From Gammaproteobacteria bacterium (GTDB lineage Bacteria > Pseudomonadota > Gammaproteobacteria > Burkholderiales > Nitrosomonadaceae), in the NCBI GenBank assembly GCA_015709615.1, contig CP054179.1:2294001-2358000 (forward strand): a stretch of 64,000 nucleotides of DNA, written 5' to 3'. Both the position numbers and the translations under genes were made by a program. Of this stretch, positions 7,439 through 15,283 are shown one piece after another (position 1 is the first letter of the stretch; each line of letters starts with the position of its first letter). The notes under the pieces were generated by a model. The model made no database searches, had not been told where the DNA came from, and was given only the letters and a program-made list of their open reading frames with translations.

Positions 7439-7636
7439 TCTTAGGTATTTATGTTAATGATAGTTATCAAAGGAACATCGTTTTGCGAGAACGAAATAAG
7501 ATGCGAAATTAACTGTGTCAAATTTGTGCCAATCTGCTCTGTAAGTGTCACCGTTTGTGGTTGTATGAGACAGTTTTTATGCTTGGCAAGCATTGTAAGT
7601 GATTGATTTATATGTAACTGGAATTTGTAAATAAGT
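7439..7636. other. AT-rich spacer between the toxin gene and the tRNA-derived site
   Basis: No gene or terminator was recognised in these 198 bases. In tRNA-targeted islands this position, just inside the attachment core, usually holds attP-arm or end sequences. Repeated short TTTGTAA-like words occur near 7623-7640, but no integrase gene is present. Confidence 0.35.
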
Positions 7637-7681
7637 TTTGTAATCAGAAGGTCCCGAGTTCGATTCTTGGTGTCGGCACCA
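7637..7681 (+). repeat. 3' half of tRNA-Thr(UGU): probable attachment site (att) of a genomic island
   Basis: The sequence begins at the anticodon loop (TTTGTAATCAG), continues through a T-arm whose stem CCGAG/CTTGG flanks TTCGATT, and ends TGTCGGC-A-CCA. This is the 3' half of a threonine tRNA with a UGU anticodon, as in E. coli thrU. The 5' half (acceptor strand and D-arm) is absent, so it cannot be a working tRNA. A duplicated tRNA 3' end is the standard footprint of integration by a tyrosine recombinase. Given the orientation, the island lies to the left and the intact tRNA gene should be at its other end. Confidence 0.8.
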
Positions 7682-7697
7682 AAGATAATGTAGGTAT

Positions 7698-8451
7698 TTT
7701 GAAATGGGTCTTAGGAAGTTAAGCACTTACTAAAGTGTGCTAACTTTCTGAGATGAATGCTAAAAACAGATACTATTTTCGTTCTCGAATCAGAGAAGCA
7801 AAATTCAGGCAACTTATTCGATGTTTTTCGATGGATTTTACTGCTACTGACACAGCCCAATTGACCGGCATTTCTATCCGATCCGTCAATACCATTTATC
7901 TTAAAATACGACAGCGAATTGCCCAGAATTGCGAACTTGAATCCCCTCTGCAAGGTTCTGTAGAAGTTGATGAGTCTTACTTTGGTGCCCAGCGAGTCAG
8001 GGGTAAAAGGGGGCGGGGCGCTTATGGCAAAACAATAGTCTTTGGTGTGCTTAAACGCCAAGGAAAAGTTTATACAGAGATTGTTCCAGATTGCTCTAAA
8101 GCGACATTGCAAGCCATTATCCGTGGGCATGTAGCGCCCGATACCGTAATCCATTCCGATGGATGGCGTGGTTATGACGGATTGGTCGATATCGGCTTTG
8201 ATAAGCACTTCAGGGTTCACCATGGTGACAATGAGTTTGCCAGTGGCGAGCGGCATATTAATGGTATCGAGTCTTTCTGGAGTTTTGCTAAAAGACGTTT
8301 GGCCAAGTTCAATGGTGTGCCCGAACATACTTTCTACCTGCACTTGAAAGAAACCGAATTTCGTTTTAATCATCGCCGTGATAATCTCTATCATGAAATT
8401 CTTAAATTGTTACGTTTAAACCCGCTTTAACTTCCTAAGACCCTTTGAAAT
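7698..8451 (+). mobile_element. intact IS1595-family element with 8-bp target duplication
   Basis: Perfect 17-bp terminal repeats (7706-7722 and 8427-8443, outermost GGGTCTTAGG) bound a 738-bp element. The flanks are identical 8-bp copies of TTTGAAAT (7698-7705 and 8444-8451), the duplication length typical of IS1595. Perfect repeats, duplication and an uninterrupted transposase suggest a recent insertion. It sits between the tRNA-derived site and the HDOD gene's stop codon, disrupting no recognised gene. Confidence 0.92.
7753..8430 (+). CDS. IS1595-family (ISXO2-like) transposase
   Basis: This 225-residue DDE transposase contains the ISXO2-like core: Asp73 (VEVDESYFGAQRVRGKRGRG), Asp136 (VIHSDGWRGYDGL) and the HINGIESFWSFAKRRL motif (residues 168-183) with the last acidic position. 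The N-terminus has a short helix-turn-helix (TDTAQLTGISIRSVNTIYL) but no zinc ribbon, so it belongs to one of the smaller IS1595 subgroups. The stop codon lies inside the right terminal repeat. The frame is complete and flanked by perfect ends, so it is probably functional. Confidence 0.9.
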   Translation: MNAKNRYYFRSRIREAKFRQLIRCFSMDFTATDTAQLTGISIRSVNTIYLKIRQRIAQNCELESPLQGSVEVDESYFGAQRVRGKRGRGAYGKTIVFGVLKRQGKVYTEIVPDCSKATLQAIIRGHVAPDTVIHSDGWRGYDGLVDIGFDKHFRVHHGDNEFASGERHINGIESFWSFAKRRLAKFNGVPEHTFYLHLKETEFRFNHRRDNLYHEILKLLRLNPL

Positions 8452-8454
8452 TTA

Positions 8455-9300
8455 TCAGTGGCTGTGAGCGACTTCCGTTTGCTTGCTGGCGCCTACTATA
8501 GTCATGACATCGGATGGTTGCATGTGCAGAAGCTTGGCTATATTTTCATAATCATCGGGTAATGCGGCATCATTCCAGCCGTTGGCGGCATGCCGGGCTA
8601 AATCTACTGCTAAAACAACATTACGGACTCTCTGTAAATTTGAATTGTTATCGTCCATGAGGGTAATTAATAATTCGGGTAATTTCCATTTAATCGCAAG
8701 TTCTAGCTGGAGTTGATACAAAGAAAAACCGAGTATCTTTTCTTGTGCTACAGTGCTGCGAAGTGATTTGTTTTGTTTTTGTAATTGTTTGATTTTCAGC
8801 ATCTCAGCAGGGGAAAAGCACCACATCAGCATTTCGGCGATATCGTGCAATAATGCAGCCAGCCGGATCTCGGCAAAATGCAAATCATGCAGACGGACTG
8901 CCCAGTCAAAAGCGTAGGTGGAGGCAAGGTTTGCACGGTGCGTGGTTTTTAGCAAATATACCAGCGCGTTCATATTGCCGCGCCCCAGAACTTCTTCTAC
9001 CAAAGGTTTTGCGGGTATTTTATTCAGAGTGCTTTCAAGTCCAAGCATCAATATGATTTGCTCGACCTCCATAACATCGTGTTGTTGCGCGCGGTGCTTG
9101 TGCTGTTGCATGTGGCGTAGCAGCTTCACAGTCATGAGCGGATCATTTTTTACGACTTGAGCAAAGCTGCGTGAATTAAGGTGCTGCTCATTTTGCTGGA
9201 GAAGCGCCAGATTACGTGCAGTCTGTTTGAGAACAGGAATTTCTGCTGCGGTAAGAAAATTAACCCAATCCGATAATTTTCTTTGGTTGTGCTGTAGCAT
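8455..9300 (-). CDS. HDOD-domain protein
   Basis: This 281-residue cytoplasmic protein has an HDOD domain across about residues 18-215: IPVLKQTARNLALL, FAQVVKNDPLMTVKLLRHMQ, a helical stretch with VMEVEQIILMLGLES, and LAALLHDIAEMLMWCF, where HDIAE is the remnant of the HD motif. HDOD proteins lack the phosphohydrolase metal site and act as signalling scaffolds, often linked to c-di-GMP, stress or motility. No output domain follows. The start is supported by AGGAG 7 bases upstream. It follows trpC on the same strand after 130 bases, but function does not suggest a shared operon. The IS1595 duplication ends 3 bases past its stop codon. Confidence 0.8.
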   Translation of the reverse strand: MLQHNQRKLSDWVNFLTAAEIPVLKQTARNLALLQQNEQHLNSRSFAQVVKNDPLMTVKLLRHMQQHKHRAQQHDVMEVEQIILMLGLESTLNKIPAKPLVEEVLGRGNMNALVYLLKTTHRANLASTYAFDWAVRLHDLHFAEIRLAALLHDIAEMLMWCFSPAEMLKIKQLQKQNKSLRSTVAQEKILGFSLYQLQLELAIKWKLPELLITLMDDNNSNLQRVRNVVLAVDLARHAANGWNDAALPDDYENIAKLLHMQPSDVMTIVGASKQTEVAHSH

Positions 9301-9430
9301 TTTGAACTCCTGAATTAAACTCGTCAGGAATTTTTTACGACATTTCTCGATAAATCTTGAGGAAACAAAGAGCTATCTTGCTTGCCTATTCATTGCATTT
9401 TGCGGAAGTTTTATATTTGTAAAAGCTGGA

Positions 9431-10291
9431 TCAGGAAAATAATCGTGCTAATTCAATGCCGGGATCATCCGCACGCATAAATGCTTCTCCGACAAGGAAG
9501 GCGTTAACTTGGTGAGACCGCATGCGTGCGACATCTGTTGGGGTATGGATACCACTTTCGGTAACGACAATTTTGCCGGATGGAATCCGGTTAAGCAGTT
9601 TCAGCGTGGTATCGAGGGAAGTATCAAAAGTCCGCAAATTACGGTTGTTGATACCGACCAACGGTGTGTCGAGTCGCAGTGCCAGCTCCAATTCATTCGC
9701 ATCGTGAACTTCAACCAAAACTGCCATGCCCAGTGAATGGGACAATTTTTCGAGTGCAGCCATTTGTTGCAAAGGATTATGGGAAGCATTGCCGGATTCG
9801 TCGCCGAATTCCATTACGAAAGCGCTGACAATCAATAAAATGCAGTCGGCGCCCATGGCGCGCGCTTCTGCAATCTGATACTCGTCCAGAATGAAATCTT
9901 TACGCAAAACTGGTAGCGAACAGGCGGCGCGCGCCGCTTGCAAATATTCCGGGCTGCCCATGAAAAACTGTTTATCCGTCAATACCGAAAGACATGCGGC
10001 GCCGTGCTGTGCATATGTTTTGGCTATTTCTGCGGGCAGGAATTCATGCGAATTGCCGGTTGCGCCGCTGGCGTGTCCGCGCAGTACGCCTTTGCTGGGG
10101 CTTGCCTGTTTGATTTCGGCGATGACCGCTGAGTGACCGGCGTTGATTTTGGCCCTGATTGCCCCCGCGAAGTCGCGCGCGGGTGATGCGGATTGCGCTT
10201 CTTGAAGCAATTGCGCATAAGGTTTTAATGCCTTGGCAGCACTGATCTCTTGTTTCTTAACGGTGAGGATTTTTTTTAGAATGTCGGACAT
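9431..10291 (-). CDS. trpC: indole-3-glycerol-phosphate synthase
   Basis: TrpC closes the ring of carboxyphenylamino-deoxyribulose phosphate to indole-3-glycerol phosphate in tryptophan synthesis. The start MSDILKKILTVKKQEI at 10291 gives 286 residues, the usual length; an upstream frame extension to 10336 overlaps trpD and was rejected. The (beta/alpha)8 barrel signatures are present: AVIAEIKQASPSKG (catalytic Glu and Lys), LRKDFILDEYQI (catalytic Lys and phosphate contacts), GINNRNLRTF and VTESGI. There is a small insertion after PSKGVLRGHASG (ATGNSHEF). It follows trpD after 7 bases, so the genes are surely co-transcribed. Confidence 0.95.
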   Translation of the reverse strand: MSDILKKILTVKKQEISAAKALKPYAQLLQEAQSASPARDFAGAIRAKINAGHSAVIAEIKQASPSKGVLRGHASGATGNSHEFLPAEIAKTYAQHGAACLSVLTDKQFFMGSPEYLQAARAACSLPVLRKDFILDEYQIAEARAMGADCILLIVSAFVMEFGDESGNASHNPLQQMAALEKLSHSLGMAVLVEVHDANELELALRLDTPLVGINNRNLRTFDTSLDTTLKLLNRIPSGKIVVTESGIHTPTDVARMRSHQVNAFLVGEAFMRADDPGIELARLFS

Positions 10292-10298
10292 TGTGGTC

Positions 10299-11324
10299 TT
10301 AAATAGAATTTCTGCGAGTAAATTCCACCAGGTCATGCAGTTTCTTCAGTGCTGCGCCGCTCTCGATAGCACGCAGCGCAGATTGAACGCCTTGCGCAAG
10401 CGTGTCGGTAACTCCCGCAGTATAAATCGCCGCGCCGGCATTCATCAGCACGATATCGCGCGCCGTTCCGGCGGTGTTTTCCAATACCGAGAGCAACATT
10501 GTTTTGGCGTGTTCGCTATTGGTGACTTGAATAGCCTCGATGGGTGAAGTTTTCAAACCAAAATCTTCCGGTCTCACGGTATACACGTTGACTTGACCGT
10601 TTTTCAACTCACCGATGCGCGTTTCGCCGGTGATGGTGATTTCATCTAATCCGTCGCTGCCATGCACGATCAATACATGTTCGCTGCCCAGTCGCTGCAG
10701 CACGTGCGCCAAGGTTTCAACCAGATCTGCATTGAACACACCCAAAACTTGCCGCTTTGCATTGGCGGGGTTGGTGAGGGGGCCGAGAATGTTGAATAAG
10801 GTTTTGATACCGAGTTCGCGCCGCACTGGAGCGGCATGCTTCATGGCCGCATGATAGTTGGGTGCAAACATGAAACCGGCACCGGTTTCATGGATGCACT
10901 GAGCAACCTGGGATGGTGTTTGGTTGAGATTGACGCCGAGCGCTTCCAGTACATCCGCGCTGCCGGATTTGCTCGAAACCGACCGCCCGCCATGTTTAGC
11001 GACACGCGCGCCCGCCGCCGCGGCGACAAATGCCGCTGCCGTGGAAATATTGAAGGTGTGCAAGGAGTCTCCACCCGTGCCACAGGTATCCACCAAATGC
11101 GTGTGATCGGGAACGGCGACTTTGCTGGCAAATTCGCGCATCACTTGCGCCGCTGCGGTGATTTCCACAATCGTTTCCCGTTTGACCCGCAGACCGGTGA
11201 TGATCGCGGCGATAAGCACCGGTGAAATATCGCCTTGCATTATCTGGCGCATTAAGGAAACCATGTCGTCATGCATAATTTCCTGATGCGCGATAATGCG
11301 CTGAAGGGCTTCTTGCGGCGTCAT
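10299..11324 (-). CDS. trpD: anthranilate phosphoribosyltransferase
   Basis: TrpD transfers phosphoribose from PRPP to anthranilate. The 341-residue length is standard. Key motifs are VDTCGTGGDSLHTFNIST (the PRPP-binding glycine loop), AKHGGRSVSSKSGSADVLEALG (Ser/Lys substrate contacts) and LFNILGPLTNPA. The nucleoside phosphorylase-like N-terminal helical domain (MTPQEALQRIIAHQEI) is complete. It lies between trpG (27 bases upstream) and trpC (7 bases downstream), the usual GDC order in proteobacteria. It is a free-standing protein and is not fused to the glutaminase. Confidence 0.95.
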   Translation of the reverse strand: MTPQEALQRIIAHQEIMHDDMVSLMRQIMQGDISPVLIAAIITGLRVKRETIVEITAAAQVMREFASKVAVPDHTHLVDTCGTGGDSLHTFNISTAAAFVAAAAGARVAKHGGRSVSSKSGSADVLEALGVNLNQTPSQVAQCIHETGAGFMFAPNYHAAMKHAAPVRRELGIKTLFNILGPLTNPANAKRQVLGVFNADLVETLAHVLQRLGSEHVLIVHGSDGLDEITITGETRIGELKNGQVNVYTVRPEDFGLKTSPIEAIQVTNSEHAKTMLLSVLENTAGTARDIVLMNAGAAIYTAGVTDTLAQGVQSALRAIESGAALKKLHDLVEFTRRNSI

Positions 11325-11351
11325 TAAAATAAATACCTTTTCGATGCGAAC

Positions 11352-11918
11352 TTATTGCCGGGTAAGGAAGTTTTCGAGCATTTGATGGCCATGCTCGCTC
11401 AGAATCGATTCGGGGTGAAACTGAATGCCTTCGATCGCAAGCGTCTTGTGGCGGATCCCCATGATCTCGCCGTCTTCAGTCCACGCGGTGACTTCAAGGC
11501 AATCCGGCAGTGTCGAGCGTTCCACGACCAGGGAATGATAACGGGTTGCAGTGAACGGATTGGGTAAGCCGCGAAAAACGCCGGTATTATGATGAAAAAT
11601 AGATGATGTTTTGCCGTGCATCAGTTGCTTGGCATGAACGACCCGCCCGCCGAATGCTTGCCCGATGCTTTGGTGTCCCAGGCAAACGCCTAGCACCGGA
11701 ATATTCTGGCTGAATTGGTTGATCACGGCTAACGATACGCCTGCTTCATTGGGTGTGCAGGGACCGGGAGAAATCACGATCCGTTCGGGATTCAATTGTG
11801 CAATTTTACCCAGCGTGATTTCGTCGTTACGGTATACCACAACCTTTTCACCTAGCTCGGAGAAATATTGCACCAAGTTATAGGTAAAAGAATCGTAGTT
11901 GTCTATCATCAGCAGCAT
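11352..11918 (-). CDS. trpG: anthranilate synthase glutaminase subunit
   Basis: TrpG (188 residues) hydrolyses glutamine and passes ammonia to TrpE for anthranilate formation. The start MLLMIDNYDSFTYNLVQYF at 11918 is the canonical beginning, and an upstream extension to 12008 was rejected. The class-I glutamine amidotransferase motifs are VISPGPCTPNEAG, VLGVCLGHQSIGQAFGG (nucleophile Cys) and GIQFHPESILSEHG (His and Glu). In many bacteria this subunit also serves aminodeoxychorismate synthase. No trpE is next to it: the upstream neighbour is the divergent rpsF operon, so TrpE must be encoded outside this window. Confidence 0.93.
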   Translation of the reverse strand: MLLMIDNYDSFTYNLVQYFSELGEKVVVYRNDEITLGKIAQLNPERIVISPGPCTPNEAGVSLAVINQFSQNIPVLGVCLGHQSIGQAFGGRVVHAKQLMHGKTSSIFHHNTGVFRGLPNPFTATRYHSLVVERSTLPDCLEVTAWTEDGEIMGIRHKTLAIEGIQFHPESILSEHGHQMLENFLTRQ

Positions 11919-12064
11919 AGTTTTTAACTCTTTGTTTGTACTGGCTATCGGTTTAATTGTTGCGGGAGCGATTATAACAAATGCCGGATACCCGTGCGTA
12001 GTGCGCAAATTTTACCAGCTCAGCCGCAAGGCGAATAACAGAATCGCAATTATTTGAATAGCAA

Positions 12065-12093
12065 TTGCTATTGCCTTAATAATTCATTAAAAT
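12065..12093 (+). promoter_or_regulatory. probable sigma-70 promoter of the rpsF operon
   Basis: TTGCTA (12065-12070) and TAAAAT (12088-12093), separated by exactly 17 bases, lie about 65 bases upstream of the rpsF start. The region is AT-rich relative to the neighbouring genes. Ribosomal-protein S6 operons can be autoregulated by S6:S18, but the leader was not folded. Confidence 0.6.
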
Positions 12094-12157
12094 TACCGCC
12101 TTTTCAACCTTGTCTCACCACATGGAAATGATGGGAGACTTTACCCAAAAGGAAATT

Positions 12158-12577
12158 ATGCGACATTACGAAATCGTTTTTATTGTTCATCCCGATCAAA
12201 GTGAGCAAGTACCTGCCATGATCGAACGTTACCGCGGTATTGTCACCGCGAAAAACGGCAAGATTCATCGCGTGGAAGATTGGGGACGGCGTCAGCTTGC
12301 CTATCTGATTCAGAAAGTCCATAAAGCGCATTATGTGCTGATGAATATCGAGTGCAATCAAGAAGCGCTGGACGATCTGGATCATGCATTCAAATTCAGC
12401 GACGCTGTGCTGCGGCACCTGACTATCAAGGTTGATGGCCCCATTACCGAGCCGTCGGTGATGATGCGTCAAGAGGAAAGAGAAAGAGCGAGTTCTGCGG
12501 GAGCAGGTGCTGCGGAAGCAGGCGCTGACGAATCGGAATCGGATGATCTGCCAGAAGAGTCCGGTGCCTCTGCGTAA
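12158..12577 (+). CDS. rpsF: 30S ribosomal protein S6
   Basis: S6 binds 16S rRNA with S18 in the small-subunit platform. The start MRHYEIVFIVHPDQSEQV at 12158 is the conserved one and is preceded by AAAAGGA; an upstream in-frame Met at 12110 was rejected. The ferredoxin-like fold is seen through VEDWGRRQLAYLIQK and HYVLMNIECN. After about residue 100 comes a long low-complexity acidic tail (EERERASSAGAGAAEAGADESESDD), an extension of the kind known from other S6 proteins, where the end is sometimes modified by glutamate addition. Total length is 139 residues. It leads the rpsF-priB-rpsR-rplI operon. Confidence 0.95.
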   Translation: MRHYEIVFIVHPDQSEQVPAMIERYRGIVTAKNGKIHRVEDWGRRQLAYLIQKVHKAHYVLMNIECNQEALDDLDHAFKFSDAVLRHLTIKVDGPITEPSVMMRQEERERASSAGAGAAEAGADESESDDLPEESGASA

Positions 12578-12582
12578 AAAAA

Positions 12583-12885
12583 TTGCAATTGGAATGTAAC
12601 CGCACCGTCATTTGTGGAAAAATTGCCAAACTGGGCGTTCTGCGCTACACCCCTGCCGGAGTGGCTGTGATTGAATTTACGATCAATCATGCATCCCGGC
12701 AAAAAGAGGCCGGTGTAGTTCGGCAAATAATACTGGATGTTCTTGTGGTTGCATTGGGACCATTGGCGCTTACTATTGCCGGATTCAAGCTTGACAGCAT
12801 GGTCAAGCTGACCGGATTTCTCAACAGGAAAAGTTATATGAGCGCGCAATTGGTTTTACATACCGAACATATCGAGCTTATTTAA
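12583..12885 (+). CDS. priB: primosomal replication protein N, PriB
   Basis: PriB is a dimeric OB-fold single-strand DNA-binding protein that helps PriA restart stalled replication forks. The 100-residue product has LRYTPAGVAVIEFTINHASRQ followed by the beta-barrel core and ends KSYMSAQLVLHTEHIE, as in other betaproteobacterial PriB. The start is TTG at 12583, 5 bases after the rpsF stop, with no clear ribosome-binding site, so translation is probably coupled to rpsF. TTG at 12589 is an alternative. The rpsF-priB-rpsR-rplI order is conserved. Confidence 0.9.
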   Translation: MQLECNRTVICGKIAKLGVLRYTPAGVAVIEFTINHASRQKEAGVVRQIILDVLVVALGPLALTIAGFKLDSMVKLTGFLNRKSYMSAQLVLHTEHIELI

Positions 12886-12904
12886 TCAGACAATAGGAAT
12901 TAAC

Positions 12905-13186
12905 ATGACACGTTTTACCAGACGCAAAGACAGCAAGGACAAGGAAAGAGAAAAGAAAGCCAACCGCCCGTTATTCAAACGCAAGAAGTTTTGCCGTTTC
13001 ACCGCGGAAGGCATCAAACAGGTGGACTATAAAGATATTGGCATATTGAAAGATTTTATCAGCGAAAACGGCAAGATCATTCCGGCGCGTATTACTGGTA
13101 CGACTTCTTTCTACCAGCGCCAGCTCGGCACAGCGATCGAGCGTGCGCGTTTTCTGGCGTTATTGCCTTACACTGATCGTCACTAA
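12905..13186 (+). CDS. rpsR: 30S ribosomal protein S18
   Basis: S18 partners S6 on the 30S platform. The 93-residue protein has a very basic N-terminus (TRRKDSKDKEREKKANRPLFKRKK) and the core FCRFTAEGIKQVDYKDIGILKDFISENGKIIPARITGT, ending ALLPYTDRH. A single Cys (KKFCRF) remains of the zinc-type motif. The N-terminal extension is somewhat longer than in E. coli. It is spaced 19 bases from priB and 12 bases from rplI. Confidence 0.95.
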   Translation: MTRFTRRKDSKDKEREKKANRPLFKRKKFCRFTAEGIKQVDYKDIGILKDFISENGKIIPARITGTTSFYQRQLGTAIERARFLALLPYTDRH

Positions 13187-13198
13187 GGAGTAATTACA

Positions 13199-13654
13199 AT
13201 GCAAATTATATTGATGGAAAAAGTGACTAATTTAGGGCAGCTGGGCGACATCGTTAAGGTCAAAAGCGGTTTTGCGCGCAACTATCTGATTCCGCAAGGC
13301 AAAGCAAAACGCGCAACCGAGCAGGCCATCGCCGAGTTTCAATCCCGGCGTGCCGAACTGGAGAAAAAACAGGCGGCCGCTTTGGCTGCGGCGCAAGCCG
13401 TTGCGGCCAAGCTCGACGGACTGCTGGTGCAGATTACACAGAAAGTCGGCAGCGATGGCAAATTGTTCGGTTCGGTAACCAATGCCAATATCGCCGAAGC
13501 GCTGGCCGGACTCGGTTTTACGGTCGAAAGATCGATGATCCGCATGCCGAATGGACAATTGAAACAAGTTGGCGATTATCCGCTGACTATTGCGCTGAGC
13601 AGCGATGTGGCCGCCAATATCACCGTGTCGGTATTGGGCGAAGCCTCGATGTAA
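13199..13654 (+). CDS. rplI: 50S ribosomal protein L9
   Basis: L9 binds 23S rRNA through its N-terminal domain (MQIILMEKVTNLGQLGDIVKVKSGFARNYLIPQGKA in sense, the family signature). A long central helix (residues about 40-75) joins it to a C-terminal domain containing KVGSDGKLFGSVT. Length is 151 residues. The start has AAGGAG upstream. It is the last gene of the ribosomal-protein operon and is followed by a strong terminator hairpin. Confidence 0.96.
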   Translation: MQIILMEKVTNLGQLGDIVKVKSGFARNYLIPQGKAKRATEQAIAEFQSRRAELEKKQAAALAAAQAVAAKLDGLLVQITQKVGSDGKLFGSVTNANIAEALAGLGFTVERSMIRMPNGQLKQVGDYPLTIALSSDVAANITVSVLGEASM

Positions 13655-13683
13655 TCGCATCACTTCCAAGCTGTTGCGTTTTT

Positions 13684-13713
13684 AAAAAAGGACTATCCCG
13701 GTAGTCCTTTTTT
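13684..13713 (+). terminator. rho-independent terminator after rplI
   Basis: A 12-bp stem, AAAAAAGGACTA (13684-13695) and TAGTCCTTTTTT (13702-13713), encloses a 6-base loop and ends in a T run. It closes the rpsF operon just before dnaB. Confidence 0.9.
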
Positions 13714-13769
13714 ATTTGCCGTTCGTAAGTGATAAAATCGGGCATCCTTCAAGCGTGTTTCCAAATCCT

Positions 13770-15158
13770 ATGGCGCAATCACCGATCAGTCTCCATCAAG
13801 AGCAGTTTCTCGACTCCTATAAAACACCGCCGCACTCAATAGAAAGCGAGCAATCGGTGCTAGGCGGGTTGATGTTGGACAATAACGCCTGGGAAAAAGT
13901 GGCCGACATCATCACCGACAGCGATTTTTACCGCCACGATCACCGTCTGATCTATCACCACATTTGCAAGCTGATCGAGCAAAACAAACCGGCGGACGTG
14001 ATTACCGTGGCCGAATCCATGGAGAATTCCGCGGAACTGCAAACCGTTGGTGGTCTGGCGTATATCGGTACCATCGTGCAAAACACGCCATCGGCGGCGA
14101 ATATCAAACGCTACGCGGAAATCGTCCGGGAACGCGCCATCATGCGTAATCTGGCGCAAATCGGCGTGCAGATCACGGATTCGGCGTATAACCCGGTCGG
14201 GCGTTCCGCGGCGGATTTGCTCGATGAAGCGGAAGCCAAGGTGTTTGAAATCGCCGAGGAAGGCGCGCGCGGCAAGGAGGGTTTTGTCGGCATTCAGCCG
14301 TTGTTGAAACAAGTGGTGGAGCGGATTGAGCTGCTTTACAGCCAGGATAATCCCAGCAACGTCACCGGCATCGCCTCCGGTTTTCACGATCTCGACCAGA
14401 AAACCTCCGGGTTCCAGCCGGGCGATCTGATCATCGTTGCGGGCCGCCCGTCGATGGGTAAAACCGCGTTTTCGCTGAATATCGCCGAGCATGTCGCGTT
14501 GGAATTAAACAAGCCGGTGGCGGTATTCAGTATGGAAATGGGCGGCGCGCAGCTGGCCATGCGGATGCTGGGTTCGGTTGGCAAGCTCGATCAGCACAAA
14601 GTGCGCACTGGACGGCTGGACGACGACGATTGGCCGAAACTTACGCATGCATTGGGAAAGCTGAACGAAGCGCCGATTTATATCGATGAGACCGCCGCGC
14701 TGAATGCCTTGGAACTGCGCGCGCGCGCCCGGCGGCTGTACCGCCAGTACGGCGAACTCGGTTTAATCGTGGTCGATTATTTGCAACTGATGTCGTCCAC
14801 TGGCCAGGGAGAAAACCGCGCCACGGAAATTTCCGAAATATCACGCGCGTTAAAAGGGCTGGCGAAAGAACTGAAAGTACCGTTGATCGCGCTATCGCAG
14901 CTTAACCGCAGCCTTGAACAACGCCCCAACAAACGGCCGGTGATGTCCGATCTGCGCGAATCCGGCGCAATCGAGCAAGACGCCGACGTGATTCTGTTTA
15001 TTTACCGTGACGAAGTGTATAACCCCGATTCACCCGACAAAGGCATCGCGGAAATCATCATCGGCAAGCAGCGTAACGGCCCGATCGGTAAAGTCGATTT
15101 GGCTTTCCTGGGCCAATACACGTGTTTTGAAAGCCTCGCCCGGCCTGAATATTATTGA
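13770..15158 (+). CDS. dnaB: replicative DNA helicase DnaB
   Basis: DnaB is the hexameric 5'-3' helicase of the replication fork. The N-terminal domain (PPHSIESEQSVLGGLMLDNNAW) and the RecA-like C-terminal ATPase are complete: Walker A GRPSMGKTAFSLN, Walker B LIVVDYLQLM, and the SQLNRSLEQRPNKRP and DLRESGAIEQDADV motifs. No intein interrupts the gene. The ATG at 13770 (MAQSPISLHQEQ, 462 residues) was chosen. A longer TTG-initiated frame from 13716 begins right behind the terminator and is less likely. A linked rplI-dnaB order is common in proteobacteria. Confidence 0.95.
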   Translation: MAQSPISLHQEQFLDSYKTPPHSIESEQSVLGGLMLDNNAWEKVADIITDSDFYRHDHRLIYHHICKLIEQNKPADVITVAESMENSAELQTVGGLAYIGTIVQNTPSAANIKRYAEIVRERAIMRNLAQIGVQITDSAYNPVGRSAADLLDEAEAKVFEIAEEGARGKEGFVGIQPLLKQVVERIELLYSQDNPSNVTGIASGFHDLDQKTSGFQPGDLIIVAGRPSMGKTAFSLNIAEHVALELNKPVAVFSMEMGGAQLAMRMLGSVGKLDQHKVRTGRLDDDDWPKLTHALGKLNEAPIYIDETAALNALELRARARRLYRQYGELGLIVVDYLQLMSSTGQGENRATEISEISRALKGLAKELKVPLIALSQLNRSLEQRPNKRPVMSDLRESGAIEQDADVILFIYRDEVYNPDSPDKGIAEIIIGKQRNGPIGKVDLAFLGQYTCFESLARPEYY

Positions 15159-15283
15159 TCCCGGTTTAAAAATATTTCATCCATGTGAAACACTCACAAA
15201 AAATGACAAGTCATTTGCCATGATTTCTCCCGCAAACCAAAAGAGAAAGCGCTTCTAAGTTCCACATTTAACCGGTTTATAGA

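Noticed and set aside
7637..7681. a functional tRNA-Thr gene
   Set aside because: Acceptor 5' strand, D-arm and the 5' side of the anticodon stem are missing, so only the 3' half is present.
10291..10336. longer trpC start
   Set aside because: It would overlap the trpD end and adds residues not seen in the family; MSDILKKIL is the canonical start.
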